A stretch of DNA of 64,000 bases. Origin: Alentia gelatinosa. Taxonomy: Eukaryota > Annelida > Polychaeta > Phyllodocida > Polynoidae. Within the stretch, counting starts at the first letter, position 1. Each line of letters opens with the position of its first letter. This document shows positions 54,652-64,000 of this stretch, one piece after another. The stretch lies in NCBI GenBank assembly GCA_950022655.1, contig OX465584.1:65038722-65102721 (forward strand), in the 5' to 3' direction. The notes under the pieces are model-generated. The model searched no databases and had not been told where the DNA came from. It saw nothing but the letters and a program-made list of their open reading frames with translations. The position numbers and the translations under genes were made by a program.

Positions 54652-54846
54652 CCTGCGATAAGGACCTCGGCGGGCCCAGTGGTGACCCCTCGTAGCGTGG
54701 CAATGAAGATGACAGCGATGGCCTCGTACAGACATGTGCCGTCCATGTTGATCGTGGCCCCGACAGGACACATAAGTCGTACGACACGATGGTCGTAACC
54801 ACAGTTCTTCTCCAGACACTCCATGGTGATGGGCAGCGTCATGTTG
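54652..54846 (-). CDS. SLC1-like transporter, cassette A exon e3 (TM7, NMDGT)
   Basis: 195 nt. Contains [16 protein letters not shown] and [20 protein letters not shown], the canonical NMDGT of the SLC1 family (Na+ and substrate coordination in TM7), ending [11 protein letters not shown] at donor GG|GTCAGT. This is the strongest family signature in the window. Confidence 0.9.
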
Positions 54847-55544
54847 CTGCGTGGAAACAGCACTCAGTCATTTAAAACAGCTGATTAATAGTATGAGGGT
54901 TGTGCCTTTTTGGTAGTTTTGCAACCAACCTCCGTCTACGCTGAGTTACGTTTCTATTTGGGTAAATTCTCGTCACTCAGCACATAGTTGACAATTTCAA
55001 CCTAGTAGTAAATTGAATGGTAAATTAAAAAAGTCCAGTGATCATGGAATACAAAGAATACAGTAGATGAACACAACTAAAATTAAACTTAGCACAAATT
55101 TGGTTTGGCAAATAATGAAACTAATGCAACTTATAGCTCAACATAGGTGTAGGGATAAAAGTCTAGTCCAGTCCGACAACAAAATATTTCATAGGTGTGG
55201 ATACGATATAGGGGTTAGCCGGGTTAAATCACACACGGTATCACACTGGGTGCACCTCAAACCAAGTATTTTTGTTCTATGTAGGCTCTAAAAGCAGAAA
55301 TACTTAATAGGAAGCATTCAGAGCCTAACAAATTAATAAGGAAACCTAGCTTCATGTTTATTGTATTTAAAAAAAATACACACAAAAGGAGATAACAAAA
55401 TAGTAAGTTGGCTTCGAGGTTAGGAACCTTCACCCAGTAGGGGGATTTGTTTGTTACTCTCCGACCAGATTCAGAATCTCCGGGTAGCGAATTCCAGGTG
55501 CCCTTTATATTTTTTATGGAGTGTCCGTAATAGGTGAGTAATAT

Positions 55545-55840
55545 GAGGAAACATCCTAACTGTGGATGAAACTGTTTCTATTTGAAGTCAGTCATCCATT
55601 TCATACTGCCTGATGCCATAGGCGAAAGGCAGTATAAAAACAAAGACTGACCGAAAATGAGAACCATTTCGTCTTTCGATGTTTGCTTATTAATATATAC
55701 CTTAAATCGATGAAAAATCACTATTTTAATGACTTATTAAGTCACGGTCACAGTGGGCATGAACATTATTATTACTGCACCCCTAGCAGCGGGCATTTTT
55801 TGATAGACATTCGCACACAGGTATATGATATACAATAATG
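55545..55840. repeat. Fold-back repeat (copy 3)
   Basis: Corresponds in position and sequence to 44745-45030 of copy B, so it was present before the segmental duplication. Confidence 0.65.
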
Positions 55841-55851
55841 GTTCCGCTTAC

Positions 55852-56085
55852 CTGTTGTTTGTAGCCAGTGCGGTGCCAAGTGCTCTAGCCATGCGCAGGA
55901 AGTGACGTAGCGGGTTGGTGCGGGACAGGATGAGGAGTAGGAGCGGCATGGTGATCAGGAAGTGAGTGGCCAGCCCGGATATGACGGTCACCAGGAACCA
56001 CATCATACTGAGCAGGTACTGGAGGGGATTCTCTAGCCTCACCACAGTACCCGCCACCATGAACACCACCCCGACCGGCAGTATC
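55852..56085 (-). CDS. SLC1-like transporter, cassette A exon e2
   Basis: 234 nt; acceptor GCTGCTCAG, donor GTAAGC. Reads ILPVGVVFMVAGTVVRLENP through FLRMARALGTALATNN, closing at the HP1 tip (ALATNNSNMTLP across the junction). The first codon is completed by the last two bases of exon e1 (TG|G), giving ILW-ILPVG, as in EAAT proteins (MWYSPVG). Confidence 0.87.
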
Positions 56086-56429
56086 CTGAGCAGCAGACGA
56101 CATTAGTTAGCATGGACATACCACAAAACAATACCAGGTACAAGCAGTTTTTAGCACAAAGGGGCACAAGTAACCTACCCAAACAGAGCAATGTACGCAA
56201 TATCAAAAGTCAGGGAAGTAACAGTCCCGGGGGGGGGACTGTTGCTCTCTCTGATGACCCTGTAGCATCATATACTTTAGGTCAAATATCACCTTTTACC
56301 AAGGTAACTCTCATTTGACCTATAAAGTCTACTTCTTGTTATTGGTCGGTCAGAGGTCAATGGAGTTTTGAAATATTTTCCGACCAAAAATCCATCCATT
56401 TTCTAAATAATATTAATATATAATTTAAT

Positions 56430-59340
56430 ATCATTTCTCGGTTGAAATTCTCCAAGATTGCATGTACTATGATGTCGAGCTCTGTGGAGTGTGAGTTCAG
56501 GCCTATCTAAATCACCCGTACCACAAGGTGAAGGGACCACAGTTCTCCAGAAACCCTGTTCTGCAGGGGACCTTCCTCAGTTGTTGCTTTGCCGTCCGCC
56601 TCAGGAGCCCATCCCAAGGTTGGGCTTCCCACGACAGCATCACAAGGATGCCCATGGCCTTGTCCTTCCTTACTCTTTAAAGGACCCGCAGACTCAACCT
56701 GAAAGTGTGGTTGTGCTTCGGCACCCACAGCAAAACGCCTGGGGAAACACTTGTTGAAACCGTGATCCACCTGTAATCCATACAGTTAGACCCTAGTTGC
56801 CCCAATTTGTTGACATCCTGATCAGCATCATAGCAACTCACCCAACAATATCGCTACCATAGCGATGTTGACACCGTGACGTCATGTCACGAGGCGAACA
56901 TTCGACGATGACAGCGTCATTGCTTTCACTTGAAAACGACATTCACACGGTAGCGTTTGTGGTGGACAGTCAGGCTTTGCCTCGTATTGCTAACAACCTG
57001 AAAGGTGGGAAGGCATAGAATCCATTATTCCATTTGAAGGAAAACGCATTGATCATTTCTGCACCCAGGTTTGGGTGCCAGCTACAATATTTGGCAATTT
57101 GTTAGTAAGCCTAGATGCAAACAGATCTATGTGACAGTGGCCTAACTTATCGATCAGCTATTAAAATTTTCTCTCTCCATTCAGCCTTAGATTCTGTATG
57201 AGACTCCTCGTTGGCCTCTACATTCTCTTCTCCTGGGATATGTACTACTCAAAGGTTTTGGTGCTTACACATTTCCCAGATTTTCTTAGTGACTGGGTCA
57301 AATCCTTCACTCTTGGAACCTCCTTTGTGGTTCAGATATGCCACTGTCATAGTGTTGTCTGACAGGCCCCTGATAGTAACATTGTAGACCAAAGGTCACC
57401 GCCAAAGTCTCTTTCACGTTTATATGTAGTTCTTGTTCTAACAGAGCCCAATCATCTGAAATGGGCTTCCCAATACTCGATTCCCCTTGCAAAATCTACC
57501 AAAAGGGCAAGTAGGCTTGCAACTTGTCAAATCTTAACCTTCTGACAAGCCCCTAGGTTTTTCACCTGAGTTTGAAATTTGGGAACTTTTGTCTCTGTGG
57601 GAGCTACCCTCATCTGTGAAGTATCAATGACACAGCCTATGAAGGTTAGTTGTGTAGTAGGTACGGTCACACTTTTAATTTGTGTATTTTGAAGCCGAGC
57701 TTTACCAGTAAGGTGAACAGGTCTCTAACTCTCTCTACACTGGCTAGCTGTCTCTGACATGATAAACGTATCATCAATGTACCCAGACACGGAGTGGCCC
57801 TGGCTCTGCAATTGGGCAAATCCTGCCTTCAGAACCTTGTAAACTGTCTTGGTGCTTGCGCCAGGCCATTAGGCAGACAAGTGTACTGATACAGTTGTCC
57901 CTTACACTCAAACCTGAGGAATCTTCTGTCCACTTTACAGACAGGGATAGAATAGTAAGCATCCAACAAATCCAGGGATCTTATGAACGCCCCTTCAAGG
58001 AACATGTTCAGGGCTGTTTGCAAACTTTCCATTTTGAAATATTTATAGGTCACACTGTCATTCAGATCTGAGAGGCCTAGTATAATCCAAAATTTCACAT
58101 TTGGTTTGGGATGCAGGAACACATAGGAAATCAATTGGTATTTAGTTTTAATGCACTTCTCAACAATCCCTTCAGTCCCTTAATTGCCAAGTTAAGGTTA
58201 GAACCCGCCTCTTTTGAAAGAGAGAAAGGTCAAGGTGGAGCAGCCTGTACTGGCAACTCAACAAACCTTTTACACTTTCAATTATGTATTGATCATGTGT
58301 AATTTCCAACCATTGTTTTACATGGTATTTGGTGCCACCAGGCACAAACACACTGTAATCTGGCAAAGCAAGGGAGTCACTCACCTGTTGATCTACTGTG
58401 ATCTCCGCTTGTGAAAACCTGACTTGCACATGAACAGGGACTTATCTTTGTGCCCCTTGTCAGACTTATTGTAGGACTTGACTTGTAGCTGTAGTCCTTT
58501 TTAAAGAAATCCCTCTGCTCTTGCTGATGTTTGTATTTCTTTTTTGTCTTTTTATCGGCCTGCCTGATTTCATCTTCGGCCTTCATCATGGCCCCATTCA
58601 GGTCTTCTCCTCCGAGCCACTCCGGTGTAGCGGGGTTGTCATCTGGCAGGAGGTTCCACCATTTTTTGTCCAGGTTCTGCATGAGCAGGTAACGCCTGGT
58701 ATGTGTGGTGTCTGACATCACCCTTGACAGAATCAGGTTAGTGTTCATTATGCTGACATAAGCATCTGCAAGCAGTGCTACCTTATCCCTGATATTCGGA
58801 TCTTTGTTCATCTTCACTCACCGTTCGATTTGATGGAGGGCCTGGACCACCATGTTGGACACCTCAGGTCCAGTTTTATCACCTGCGTTCGTAATGACAC
58901 ACAGTCTATCATGGTAGGAATCAGCAACATCTACCTGGTCTTCCTCCAGGGGAGTTGACCACACTGCAGCTCTTCGTCAGAGTTTGTATCGGAGTTGGAC
59001 TGGCAAGAAGTCTTACAGGATGGGTTCCCCTTTGCCACCAGTGAGGTCTGCATGGTCGCACACTGATTTTCCCTCTCATCGAAAAATGCAGCCATAATTT
59101 CCCGGAATTGGTCCATTTGTACCATGTTTAGGCCTTGGACAGTAGGTTCTGGCTAGTGTGAGACCGCACCTGACAACTCCTCTCTCCAAGGAGATTTTGA
59201 CTTCTTAGCTCTGGTCTTAGGCGGGCCAAGTTTGCCGTTGACCTTGTTCTCCTGCTCATCCACCATGTTGGTGAGCTGCTTGATCTAATTATCACGAGCC
59301 GAATCAAAGCTAGGTACATGCAGTGTAAACTGAGTGTGCC
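56430..59340 (-). pseudogene. Decayed DIRS-type retrotransposon
   Basis: On the minus strand, from high to low coordinates: Gag-like pieces (59319-58377, with RDKVALLADAYVSIMNTNLI), then RT with KYFKMESLQTALNMFLEGAF and IRSLDLLDAYYSIPV and CLPNGLAQAPRQFTR (58134-57829), a short frame with WALLEQELHINVKETLAVTF (57492-57307) resembling RNase H. These motifs are those of DIRS-family RT-RNase H. The frame is broken many times and no terminal repeats were found. It occupies most of the intron between e1 and e2, which also carries the exon-end array. Confidence 0.75.
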
Positions 59341-59539
59341 AAGACTTCAAAATGCTACTCAGTTAGGGATGGAGTATAATGCTTTTAGCAGGACTGATGT
59401 CTTGCTTCTCAACTTGTATAATGCTTCTGAATTTTTTAAATAAAGCGAGATAACGTGAGGAAGCCACTGCTGGTATCTGGCGAGAAACCAGCTGTTGACC
59501 TCCGACCAACCAGTAACAAGAATTGGACTCATTGATGTA

Positions 59540-59881
59540 CTATAAGACTACATTATTAATCATGGACATACCACAAGATGACATTATTAATCATTGATGT
59601 ACCACAAGATGACATTAATAATCATGGACGTACCACAAGACAACATTATTTATCATCGATATACCACAAGATGACATTATTCATCATGGACATACCACAA
59701 GACAACATTATTTATCATCGATATACCACAAGATGACATTATTTATCATCAATATACCACAAGATGACATTATTAATCATCGATGTACCACAAGATGACA
59801 TTAATAATCATGGACATACCAGAAGACGACATTATTTATCATTGATATACCACAAGATGACATTATTAATCATGGACGTAC
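59540..59881 (-). repeat. Array of exon-e1 5' splice-site copies
   Basis: About ten units of 30-37 bp, each with ATACCACAAGATGACATTAT or GTACCACAAGATGACATTAT. On the minus strand each reads CATCTTGTG|GTAYRT, a copy of the end of exon e1 with its donor GTACGT. One further unit (TTGTGGTATGTCCATG on the minus strand) remains close to the acceptor of exon e2 at about 56112-56130, and its copy-B counterpart at about 45313-45330. The array may once have spanned more of this intron. Confidence 0.9.
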
Positions 59882-60050
59882 CACAAGATGACATTGATGA
59901 TTGCCATGACGACATGAAACACGGCTGAGAAGAAGTTTGCCAGGGGGCGCGCCTTGTCGCCGACACTGCTGATAGCGACACCAACGACAAAACTGAGCAC
60001 TGTGAGACCCATGATGTTCATACCATCCCGCTGCTGCACGGAAAGTTTTT
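59882..60050 (-). CDS. SLC1-like transporter, shared upstream exon e1
   Basis: 169 nt. Acceptor TTTCTTTCAG, donor GTG|GTACGT. Reads KLSVQQRDGMNIMGLTVLSF then VVGVAISSVGDKARPLANFF and SAVFHVVMAIINVIL, like the TM4-TM5 region of EAATs (DGMNVLGLVVF...GDQGKALVDFFNS). Further 5' exons must lie right of the window. Only one copy exists, upstream of cassette A. Confidence 0.85.
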
Positions 60051-60740
60051 CTGAAAGAAATTGGTGGCAAAAAGGGTTAAAGCCTATAAAACATTGACAT
60101 GTCCATACTTTCCTGCTGATGCATGGAAAGTTTTTCTGAAAGAAAAATCCCTGACACACCTGTTATTCCTGATCACACATCTTCCCGACCAATCCATGGG
60201 TGAGAATCAGCATAATTCTAGCAAGGGCATCAAAACGCCCGTTTCCATTGGGCGACCAAAACGGTGAAGTTTTTTTGAATTCTCCTAAAGGCCCATTTCC
60301 ATTAGAGTGGTCACATAAAGACTTTCAGCATACTGCATAAAAACTATCCCTTCACTGTCTGCATGCTATTCATTGTGATATTAAGAATGAAGCAGGGGGC
60401 CAGTGTTTCAGGGCCTTTAAGCCATGCCCAGCAGACCATGACTAATCACTCAAGACCAAAATACCTCAAGACCCACTGGTGCTTGATATGTTTGGATCCT
60501 AGATCTTAGGCAGTTTTAGAAATGGCAAGTTGTCTAGGTGCAAGTGGGTTACAGAAAACTATCACCCAAACCTCTTGTTATTCACTATTATTGGACGCTT
60601 ATTCATCAACACTTTATCCCGACCATGCCAATAGCAGACCATGTCTTGTATGTCCTGTACGTCCTGTATATTTACTATATACCCATGCCGTATATACTGT
60701 AAATACGCACCGTTTTGGCATATGACGTAAAAATACTATA
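60051..60740 (-). other. Intron upstream of SLC1 exon e1
   Basis: A partial tandem copy of the intron/exon border is visible at 60111-60145 (GCATGGAAAGTTTTTCTGAAAGAAA), repeating the acceptor region of exon e1. No gene is seen. Confidence 0.5.
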
Positions 60741-60744
60741 CGGA

Positions 60745-61225
60745 CCACTGGGGGGTGTTGCATAAACAGGGAACGATAGATAAAACCATAACGAAAGTGT
60801 ACAACGAACGTTAGTGTTGCATAAAGAACGAATTGAAATGCAATGTACCAACAACGAACGTTAATTTTCAAACCCCCAAAAATCACGGTGCATAAAAAGT
60901 CTTCGCTGTTTTATCGTTCTTTATGTTTTCGTTCGTCAACTTTCGTAATGTCACGTTGCATAAAGACAGATCGACCCTGAATTGAATTATCGTTCGTTAA
61001 TACGAAAATTCGCAAGGTAATTTGTGTTGCATTTAAACATTTCGACCCTCTCGTATGTGATGAGAAATGGCAACAACGAACGATAACCTCGGACAAGTCA
61101 TGAGTTGTCGTAGGTGTAACACTATTCAAAAGAACCGCCCAAAACTCAACCCGTCCTCCGTGTGTTCAATCCGCCACCCCCGCACAAGCCCCCTCCAGTG
61201 TCTCTTGCGGTTTTAAACGAGCAAC
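60745..61225 (+). mobile_element. 5' end of a PIF/Harbinger-type transposon
   Basis: GGGGGGTGTTGCATAAAC at about 60750 looks like a Harbinger-type terminal sequence. It is followed by subterminal words repeated in both orientations: TTGCATAAAG (four forms of GTTGCAT) and AACGAACG / CGTTCGTT. The matching right end was not found, so it probably lies beyond 64000. Confidence 0.5.
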
Positions 61226-63748
61226 ATGGAGGGGTACGGTCTACCGAGGCGTCCGCGCCTGCCGAAGCATTTTTTTAATAGAGTCAACCCATTTGATCAG
61301 TTTACCGATGCAAAATTCCTCGAACGGTATCGTCTAGATAAGGAAACGGTGACCGAACTCTCAAGAGAGTTTGAGGATTCTGGGTTTTGTACGACAAGAG
61401 GGGACGATCGTGGCGGTGGCATTAGCATAAGGGAACGAGTGAGTATCTATCTTTGTAAGTAGGTCAAGACAACTTAGTCTAGAGTGCTGAATCAACAATG
61501 CTGACCTCAGCAGCTACACCCCACTCCAGTACGCATTCAATTTAGTGTCGATATCGTTGGGTGTACTGATTACTATTCACTATTATGTGAATTTTACATA
61601 GTAAGATATACCATGTAATTCCAAATTAGATAGTGTTATATGCATGTTAAATTGTTCTTTCCTTCTCCATGAACATAACTTAAAAAGTCAATTCCTCAAC
61701 CAAATATCCATATTAACCACATCAAATGATATGAAAGTATCTTCATATAGTTACTATTTATATTTTTTAATTTCAGTTCTGTTTGGCTCTGCGATATTAC
61801 GCCACAGGGTGCAACATGCGAGTCATTTCCGACTTTCAAGGGGTGCACAAATGCACCGCCTCCAGAGCTGTGAAAGAAGTTTCAAATTTCTTCTACCATC
61901 GTCAGCAACGTTACATAAAGTTCCCGTTCCAAGCACGTGAGAGGTTACAAGCTGCCCGTGACTTCCACGAAAAGTTCGGTAAGCCAGGCATGATTGGAGC
62001 CATTGATGGGACACATGTTGCCATCCGGCAACCCGCTCACGAGGATGGCTATATTAATCGGAAGGGATACTCCAGCATAAACGTCCTGGTGTGTACTAAA
62101 TAATTACTTCATAGCTCATTTTAAATCTTTTCCGGTAGTTATTGAAAATATTTTGTTAGTTAGACATAATGTAGATATTTTGATCAGAAAAAACTCACCT
62201 TCTTTTGGGTTATATATATGTTTTATTATTATATACCTAGAAAAAATTAAGTATGCCATTTTATAACTCAATATCCAACGTAATTTCTAGGCCAATAACA
62301 TTCTCCCGTAGGTATAATAAAATTTAAAAATTTGCTTTCCTTTTCAGATAATCGTAGATGCGAACTGTAAAGTGATCCGGGTAAATCCCTGTTGGCCGGG
62401 TTCGAGCAATGATGCTTTTGTCCTTGGGCAGGACGATATTTCGGACGTTGGCGACAATGGCGAGATGGGGGATTGTTTCCTACTAGGAGATTCCGGGTTA
62501 GTTTCGTAACTGTATATACCTAAATATCAAACAAAAACCTAGTAACGTATTATATATAAATTAATGTTGACTTTAATTTGTTGGCTATATTATATTAATT
62601 AGGGATGCAAGTTCGCCGACAATTGACGGAAATCAGAAACTTCTGCATCTTGAAATATGATCATTAACAAAGTATTTAAACCTCCATAGGCCGTTAGCAT
62701 TGACGCACACGCCGGGAAACCGAGACAGTCAGTACTTTGGCGGCAGTTAAACGCGCCAAGTGCCGAAATTTTGTTTGACGGCACGCCGCAGTTTTTTTTT
62801 GGTTTTTTTTCCGACTTTTTCATCAGTCCCGACTTTCATCCCTGATAAATGGTTGGTTTCAATAAAAATTGGTTCCCTTACTTACAATTGATTTGTTATC
62901 TTTACAGTTACCCGCTGAAACCTTATCTTCTCACGCCCGTTACCAACCCAAGAACGGAAAGTGAAGAAAACTACAATCGGTGGCATAGATCATCCAGAGC
63001 CATAGTAGAGCAGACAATTGGCCAGCTCAAACAACGGTTCAGGTAAAACATTTTTGACTAAACCTATTAAAATATAGAGTGTATTTTAATATTAATTCTA
63101 TGGTGTGCATGTTTGCTCTTGGGTGTGGGAGTAGTATTTCTTATGCTCCGGTATCATAACCCGGTTTATACTTTGTGTTTACGAAAGATATGCATGATTT
63201 TATTCCTTAAACAAGCGTAAACTTCTGTGGTGGGTATACCTAATGTGCTTAAATTTCAATAATTTCCTTGTTGTCCAAAGAGCAAAATTTTCTCATGATT
63301 AAGGTAGGCATTATCGTACCTATATTAAAAAATTCTTATAGTCACTTAGATTATTCTTAAGATGGTGATTGCAAACAGTTCAATCTTGCAAAATTGTTAT
63401 CATTATTAATCAAGTCTGAGTCAAATTTCATTTAGCATTTGTTTCTGAAAGGTGAATCATACAAAAACTTTTTTTTTCTAATATGAATTATCTATTTTCA
63501 GATGTCTAGACGGTTCAGCAGGTTACCTCTACCATGCACCACAGAAGTCTGGCAAAATTATTGTCGCATGCATGGCCCTACATAACGTGGCCAAAGATAA
63601 ACGACTACCCATTCCACCTATGGATGAGGGCGACAACGATGCCCCCCGTGTACGCCGTCACAGAGGTCAACCCCCTCCCGATCCTGTTCCAAGGAATGCC
63701 AGGAACAACGCTCTTGTTCGAATGAACTTCATTGACACCCAGTTCTAA
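61226..63748 (+). CDS. PIF/Harbinger (HARBI1-like) transposase, five exons
   Basis: Exons 61226-61438, 61777-62088, 62348-62496, 62908-63042 and 63502-63748 all have GT-AG borders and compatible phases, giving about 351 codons, close to vertebrate HARBI1 length (about 350). The DDE catalytic residues are visible: Asp in GAIDGTH (exon 2), Asp in WPGSSNDAFVL (exon 3) and Glu in RAIVEQTIGQLKQRF (exon 4). Exon 2 also carries a CTASRAVKEVS helix-turn-helix-like block; exon 5 has ACMALHNVAKDK. Such enzymes act with a Myb-like partner, not found here. The frame is intact, so this is either an active transposon or a domesticated gene; the adjoining terminal-like repeats favour a transposon. Confidence 0.88.
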
Positions 63749-64000
63749 ATGTGATTTTTCCTGTAGTTATATATATAGGAACGATGTCACTACATTAGTC
63801 ATGAGTTAGCCACTACTTAGTATGCATTTAAAAGATCGTTGTTTGGGTACGTACCAACGAATATTTTGTGAGCATGTACGACTAACACAGTAATTTACTT
63901 TAAATAAATGTTTATTGCAAGTATATCAATCTTTCTCGTATATCAATCTTGTTATGATCGATAAACATTGAACAACAATTTGAGTGTTAATCACCATCAA

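Larger units (their letters stand above)
48515..56375. repeat. Segmental duplication, copy A
   Basis: This is the counterpart of 23373-45575, containing exons e5 to e2 of cassette A with their introns and flanks. It is the more compact copy, so it shows the empty sites of several insertions present in copy B. Confidence 0.85.

Noticed and set aside
54058..54819. 253-codon minus-strand ORF with repeated TRGRHRACRGPHRRVSVLLS
   Set aside because: The ORF stays open because the array period (123 bp) is a multiple of three; the transporter is in another frame and the repeats are intronic.

Overview
This is a window of animal nuclear DNA: spliced genes with GT-AG introns, large introns, and many transposable elements. 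The best guess is an invertebrate deuterostome, most likely a cephalochordate (amphioxus). That guess rests on minisatellites straddling exon ends, a feature I recall being reported in amphioxus genes (to be verified), and on the mix of Ngaro/DIRS, env-bearing Ty3/Gypsy, PIF/Harbinger, LINE and piggyBac-like elements. Nothing in the window names the species.

Two host genes are visible. At the left, on the plus strand, are the last three exons (1-4205) of a mucin-like single-pass membrane protein, followed by a 15-unit tandem array that repeats its last 22 codons and stop. From about 26 kb to 60 kb, on the minus strand, are exons of an SLC1-family (excitatory amino acid transporter-like) gene. 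One upstream exon (59882-60050) is followed by two tandem copies of the same four-exon 3' cassette: cassette A (exons between 49786 and 56085) and cassette B (exons between 26004 and 45285). Matching exons have identical lengths in A and B and all eight are open. The duplicated DNA also includes introns and 3' flank (about 48515-56375 against 23373-45575). Either one gene has alternative 3' halves or B is a 5'-truncated paralogue. Several substrate-site residues differ from canonical EAATs, and A and B differ from each other at the NMDGT motif.

The most unusual feature is a recurring one. In the SLC1 gene, three exon ends with their 5' splice sites, and the stop-codon end, have each seeded a tandem array that runs into the adjoining intron or 3' flank, with periods of about 30-40, 123, 74-86 and 40 bp. 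The membrane-protein gene shows the same thing at its stop codon (period about 110 bp). The introns therefore carry rows of decoy 5' splice sites. The arrays occur in both cassettes with different copy numbers.

Mobile elements fill most of the rest. A Ngaro-like tyrosine-recombinase retrotransposon (10948-15710) sits inside a MITE. A young Ty3/Gypsy element with gag, pol and an envelope-like ORF (28036-39394) has LTRs differing at one base; it carries a canonical -1 slippery heptamer at the gag stop and lies inside an older insertion that has a 17-bp target duplication. A decayed DIRS element lies between SLC1 exons (about 56430-59340). LINE fragments, several MITE families and an intact five-exon PIF/Harbinger-type transposase (61226-63748) complete the window. 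Because the SLC1 region is duplicated, several insertions can be compared with an empty site in the other cassette.
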